Source of the DNA: GCA-2716945 sp964342835
GTDB lineage: Bacteria > Pseudomonadota > Gammaproteobacteria > GCA-002705445 > GCA-002716945
DNA: 7,499 nt
Assembly (NCBI GenBank): GCA_964342835.1
Contig: CAYFGJ010000053.1
Coordinates: 1 to 7,499 of the forward strand
Direction of reading: 5' to 3'
The notes under the pieces are model-generated. The model saw only the letters and a list, made by a program, of their open reading frames with translations, had not been told where the DNA came from and did not search any database. This document shows, piece by piece, positions 5,518 through 7,499 of this stretch; position 1 is the stretch's first letter; each line of letters opens with the position of its first letter. Both the position numbers and the translations under genes were made by a program.

Positions 5518-7440
5518 TTATGTTTTTTTCCTATTCAAACTCATTTGAAAACAAATACTCAATAATGCACCCAACACCATAATAAGTGCTCCTAACCAAA
5601 TAAATCTAACCAAAGGTTTGTAATATATCCTTACCGACCAGCTGTTATCATCAACTAAATTTCCAAGACTAATATATAAATCACGACTAAAACTAGGGTC
5701 AATACCTGCTTCTGTCATGGGCATATCAGATTTATTCGAAAAATATAATCTTTTTTCAGGATTCAAAATTGATATTAATTTTCCGTCTTTAAAAACATTA
5801 AATTTTCCTTTTAAAGATTCATAATTTGGTCCATCTTCTTTAAAGAATGTTTCAAATTCAAATATATATTGATTAATCATAACTGTATCACCAGTTTTCA
5901 TAATTAATTCTTTTTCAATTTTATTGTTTTCTACAATGGTTACGCCAAGTGTAAAAATAGCTAAACCTATATGTGCAAGATACATTCCTATATTTAATTT
6001 CAGTCTACTTATTATTCTGTTTAAAGAAAAATCCTGAAATAGATTATGGAATAAATTAATAGTTATCCAAAAAAACAAAAATAATCCTAGGACTACATAT
6101 AAGTTAACTACGGAAAAAATAAATAAAGATACAAATGTTAGTAATGTTATGAAAATAATATTTGTTCTGATATCTTTGTGATTACCACTACCATCAAATT
6201 TGATTATAGGAATAACACCTGCCAGTATGATCAGTGGTATCATTATGGGTAAAAAAGTCAAATTATAATATGGTGTTCCAACTGAAATCTTTTCTAACCC
6301 AAAAATATCTAGTAAAAGTGGATAAATTGTACCCAATAATACAGTAAATGTTGCAGTGACTAACAAGATATTATTAATTAGAAAAAAACTTTCCTTAGAA
6401 AACAAATTAAATGACTCATTATCTTTTATTTTATTCGCATTTAAACTATATATTACTAAAGATGCTCCAATTATTAATCCTAAAAAAATTAATATAAATA
6501 TTCCTCTTGTTGGATCATTTGCAAAAGAATGTACTGATACTAAAATGCCTGATCTGACTAAAAACGTTCCTAGTAAGCTGAGTGAGAAAGTAAAAATTGC
6601 TAGTAATATGGTCCAATTTTTGAAAATATTTTTCCGTTCTGTCATTATTAATGAGTGGATCAATGCTGTAGACATTAACCACGGCATAAATGAAGCATTT
6701 TCAACAGGATCCCAGAACCACCATCCACCCCATCCTAGTTCGTAATATGCCCACCAACTACCTAAAGCAATACCGAGTGTCAAAAAACTCCACGATAATA
6801 ATAACCAGGGTCTGAGCCAAGTAGCCCATTCTTTTTTAAATTCTTTGTGAATACAACATGTAATTGCAAAACTAAATACTACTGATAAACCAACATATCC
6901 CATGTACAACATAGGAGGATGTACAATTAATCCAAAATCCTGTAATAAAGGATTCAAATCACGTCCATCAATTGGCACCGATAAATTTTTTTCAAATGGA
7001 TCAGATGTAAATATTAAAAATAATAAGAAACCAAAATTTAAAAAACCCATTATTGATAAAAAGTTTTGTCTGAATTCTGTTTCGAGCGACTTACTATATT
7101 TGCTTGCCAAAAACATCCAAAAACTTAAAATTAAACACCATAGCAACATAGATCCTTCATGACCTGCCCAAACAGCAGAAATTTTATAAAAAAATGGTAA
7201 AGCAGAGTTCGAATTATCAGATATATATTTGACAGAAAAATCATCAATTAAAAAAGAATAAATAAGACACAAAAATGACAAGAATAGTATCGGAAAATGT
7301 ATCCTAGATGTAAATGATATTAAACGCTCATGTTGTATATCAATTTTATAGAAAATTGTTTTCGATGATACCAGCAAGAATGAATTGAGCATTGCTAATA
7401 TTAAAAAGAAATAACCAATATATGAAATCTCATTAATCAT
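5518..7440 (-). CDS. ccmF: CcmF, heme lyase subunit of System I cytochrome c maturation
   Basis: A 640-residue polytopic inner-membrane protein of normal CcmF length. The tryptophan-rich WWD domain lies at about 228-254, with 'WWFWDPVENASFMPWL' at 240-255. Four conserved His residues stand where expected from E. coli CcmF: H174 ('HPPMLYMGYVG'), H262 ('ALIHS'), H304 ('VSVHSFANDP') and H490 ('YLAHIG'), the P-His and heme-b ligands. 'WAGHEGSMLLW' (91-101) is also typical. The large periplasmic loop (about 505-610) precedes a last helix (about 612-630). CcmF takes heme from holo-CcmE and attaches it to the CXXCH of apocytochrome c together with CcmH and CcmI. The ATG at 7440 overlaps the TGA of the upstream gene as ATGA, supporting this start. 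No residue needed for function appears lost. Confidence 0.97.
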   Translation of the reverse strand: MINEISYIGYFFLILAMLNSFLLVSSKTIFYKIDIQHERLISFTSRIHFPILFLSFLCLIYSFLIDDFSVKYISDNSNSALPFFYKISAVWAGHEGSMLLWCLILSFWMFLASKYSKSLETEFRQNFLSIMGFLNFGFLLFLIFTSDPFEKNLSVPIDGRDLNPLLQDFGLIVHPPMLYMGYVGLSVVFSFAITCCIHKEFKKEWATWLRPWLLLSWSFLTLGIALGSWWAYYELGWGGWWFWDPVENASFMPWLMSTALIHSLIMTERKNIFKNWTILLAIFTFSLSLLGTFLVRSGILVSVHSFANDPTRGIFILIFLGLIIGASLVIYSLNANKIKDNESFNLFSKESFFLINNILLVTATFTVLLGTIYPLLLDIFGLEKISVGTPYYNLTFLPIMIPLIILAGVIPIIKFDGSGNHKDIRTNIIFITLLTFVSLFIFSVVNLYVVLGLFLFFWITINLFHNLFQDFSLNRIISRLKLNIGMYLAHIGLAIFTLGVTIVENNKIEKELIMKTGDTVMINQYIFEFETFFKEDGPNYESLKGKFNVFKDGKLISILNPEKRLYFSNKSDMPMTEAGIDPSFSRDLYISLGNLVDDNSWSVRIYYKPLVRFIWLGALIMVLGALLSICFQMSLNRKKT

Positions 7441-7499
7441 TTAATTATACTTTTAGATGTCTCTTCTAATTCTTTTTTATTAATTTTAAGGCTCTCACA
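7437..7499 (-). CDS. ccmE: C-terminal end of probable CcmE (5' part beyond the window)
   Basis: On the minus strand one frame is open from the right edge and ends at TGA 7439-7437, giving 20 codons: 'CESLK' followed by a Lys/Glu-rich tail ending 'SKSIIK'. The stop overlaps the ccmF ATG as ATGA; the other two minus frames hit stops within the 63 nt. CcmE, the periplasmic heme chaperone, is normally encoded just before ccmF and ends in a charged, variable tail after its KHDENY-PxEV heme-handling region, which 'ESLK' would follow naturally. The heme-binding His lies outside the window, so the assignment rests mostly on gene order. CcmD or an unrelated gene is possible but less likely. Confidence 0.6.
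   Translation of the reverse strand, partial: CESLKINKKELEETSKSIIK

Noticed and set aside
6356..7162. Plus-strand open frames of 86-129 codons opposite ccmF
   Set aside because: They lie wholly antisense to the conserved CcmF core including the WWD domain, and their translations show no protein-family features.
1..7499. tRNA/rRNA genes, CRISPR arrays, insertion sequences, riboswitches
   Set aside because: Essentially all sequence is accounted for by protein genes, and I saw no repeat arrays, terminal inverted repeats, transposase motifs or structured-RNA signatures.

Overview
The window is about 7.5 kb of very AT-rich DNA (GC roughly a quarter to 30 % by eye). It is densely packed with protein genes: starts and stops touch or overlap almost everywhere, and there is only one short intergenic gap. 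A CcmE-CcmF-CcmG-CcmH-CcmI (System I) cytochrome c maturation operon, a YceI protein with a signal peptide and a TrhO-type rhodanese together point to a Gram-negative proteobacterium. The AT-richness and compaction look like a streamlined, possibly marine, lineage. I cannot say from this sequence whether it is alpha- or gammaproteobacterial. Stops include TAA, TAG and TGA, and Trp is encoded by TGG, so the standard bacterial code fits.

Layout. (1) Positions 1-1309, minus strand: a zinc-less MDR-type dehydrogenase followed after 1 nt by a divergent 6-pyruvoyl-tetrahydropterin-synthase-like gene that runs off the left edge. (2) Positions 1310-1344: a 35-nt divergent intergenic region, the only real gap. 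(3) Positions 1345-3993, plus strand: a four-gene run of CDP-alcohol phosphatidyltransferase, exported YceI protein, SAM O-methyltransferase (TTG start) and TrhO-like tRNA uridine hydroxylase, each touching or overlapping the next. (4) Positions 3990-7499, minus strand: ccmE (only its last codons), ccmF, ccmG, ccmH and ccmI, mostly with ATGA-type overlaps. This operon meets trhO tail to tail on a shared TTAA.

How they may work together. The ccm genes form the heme-ligation and apocytochrome thiol-handling half of System I. The PTPS-like protein, the MDR protein and the CDP-alcohol phosphatidyltransferase resemble a recurrent group of proteins I remember from other proteobacteria. All have diverged at canonical catalytic positions or motifs, so the group may serve an uncharacterised pterin- or lipid-related pathway. 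The O-methyltransferase and trhO pair is the other interesting unit. TrhO makes 5-hydroxyuridine at tRNA position 34, and a member of the same O-methyltransferase superfamily (Bacillus TrmR) methylates that product to 5-methoxyuridine. The two adjacent genes could therefore form a two-step wobble-uridine modification module.

No tRNA, rRNA, CRISPR array, insertion sequence or convincing terminator was seen.
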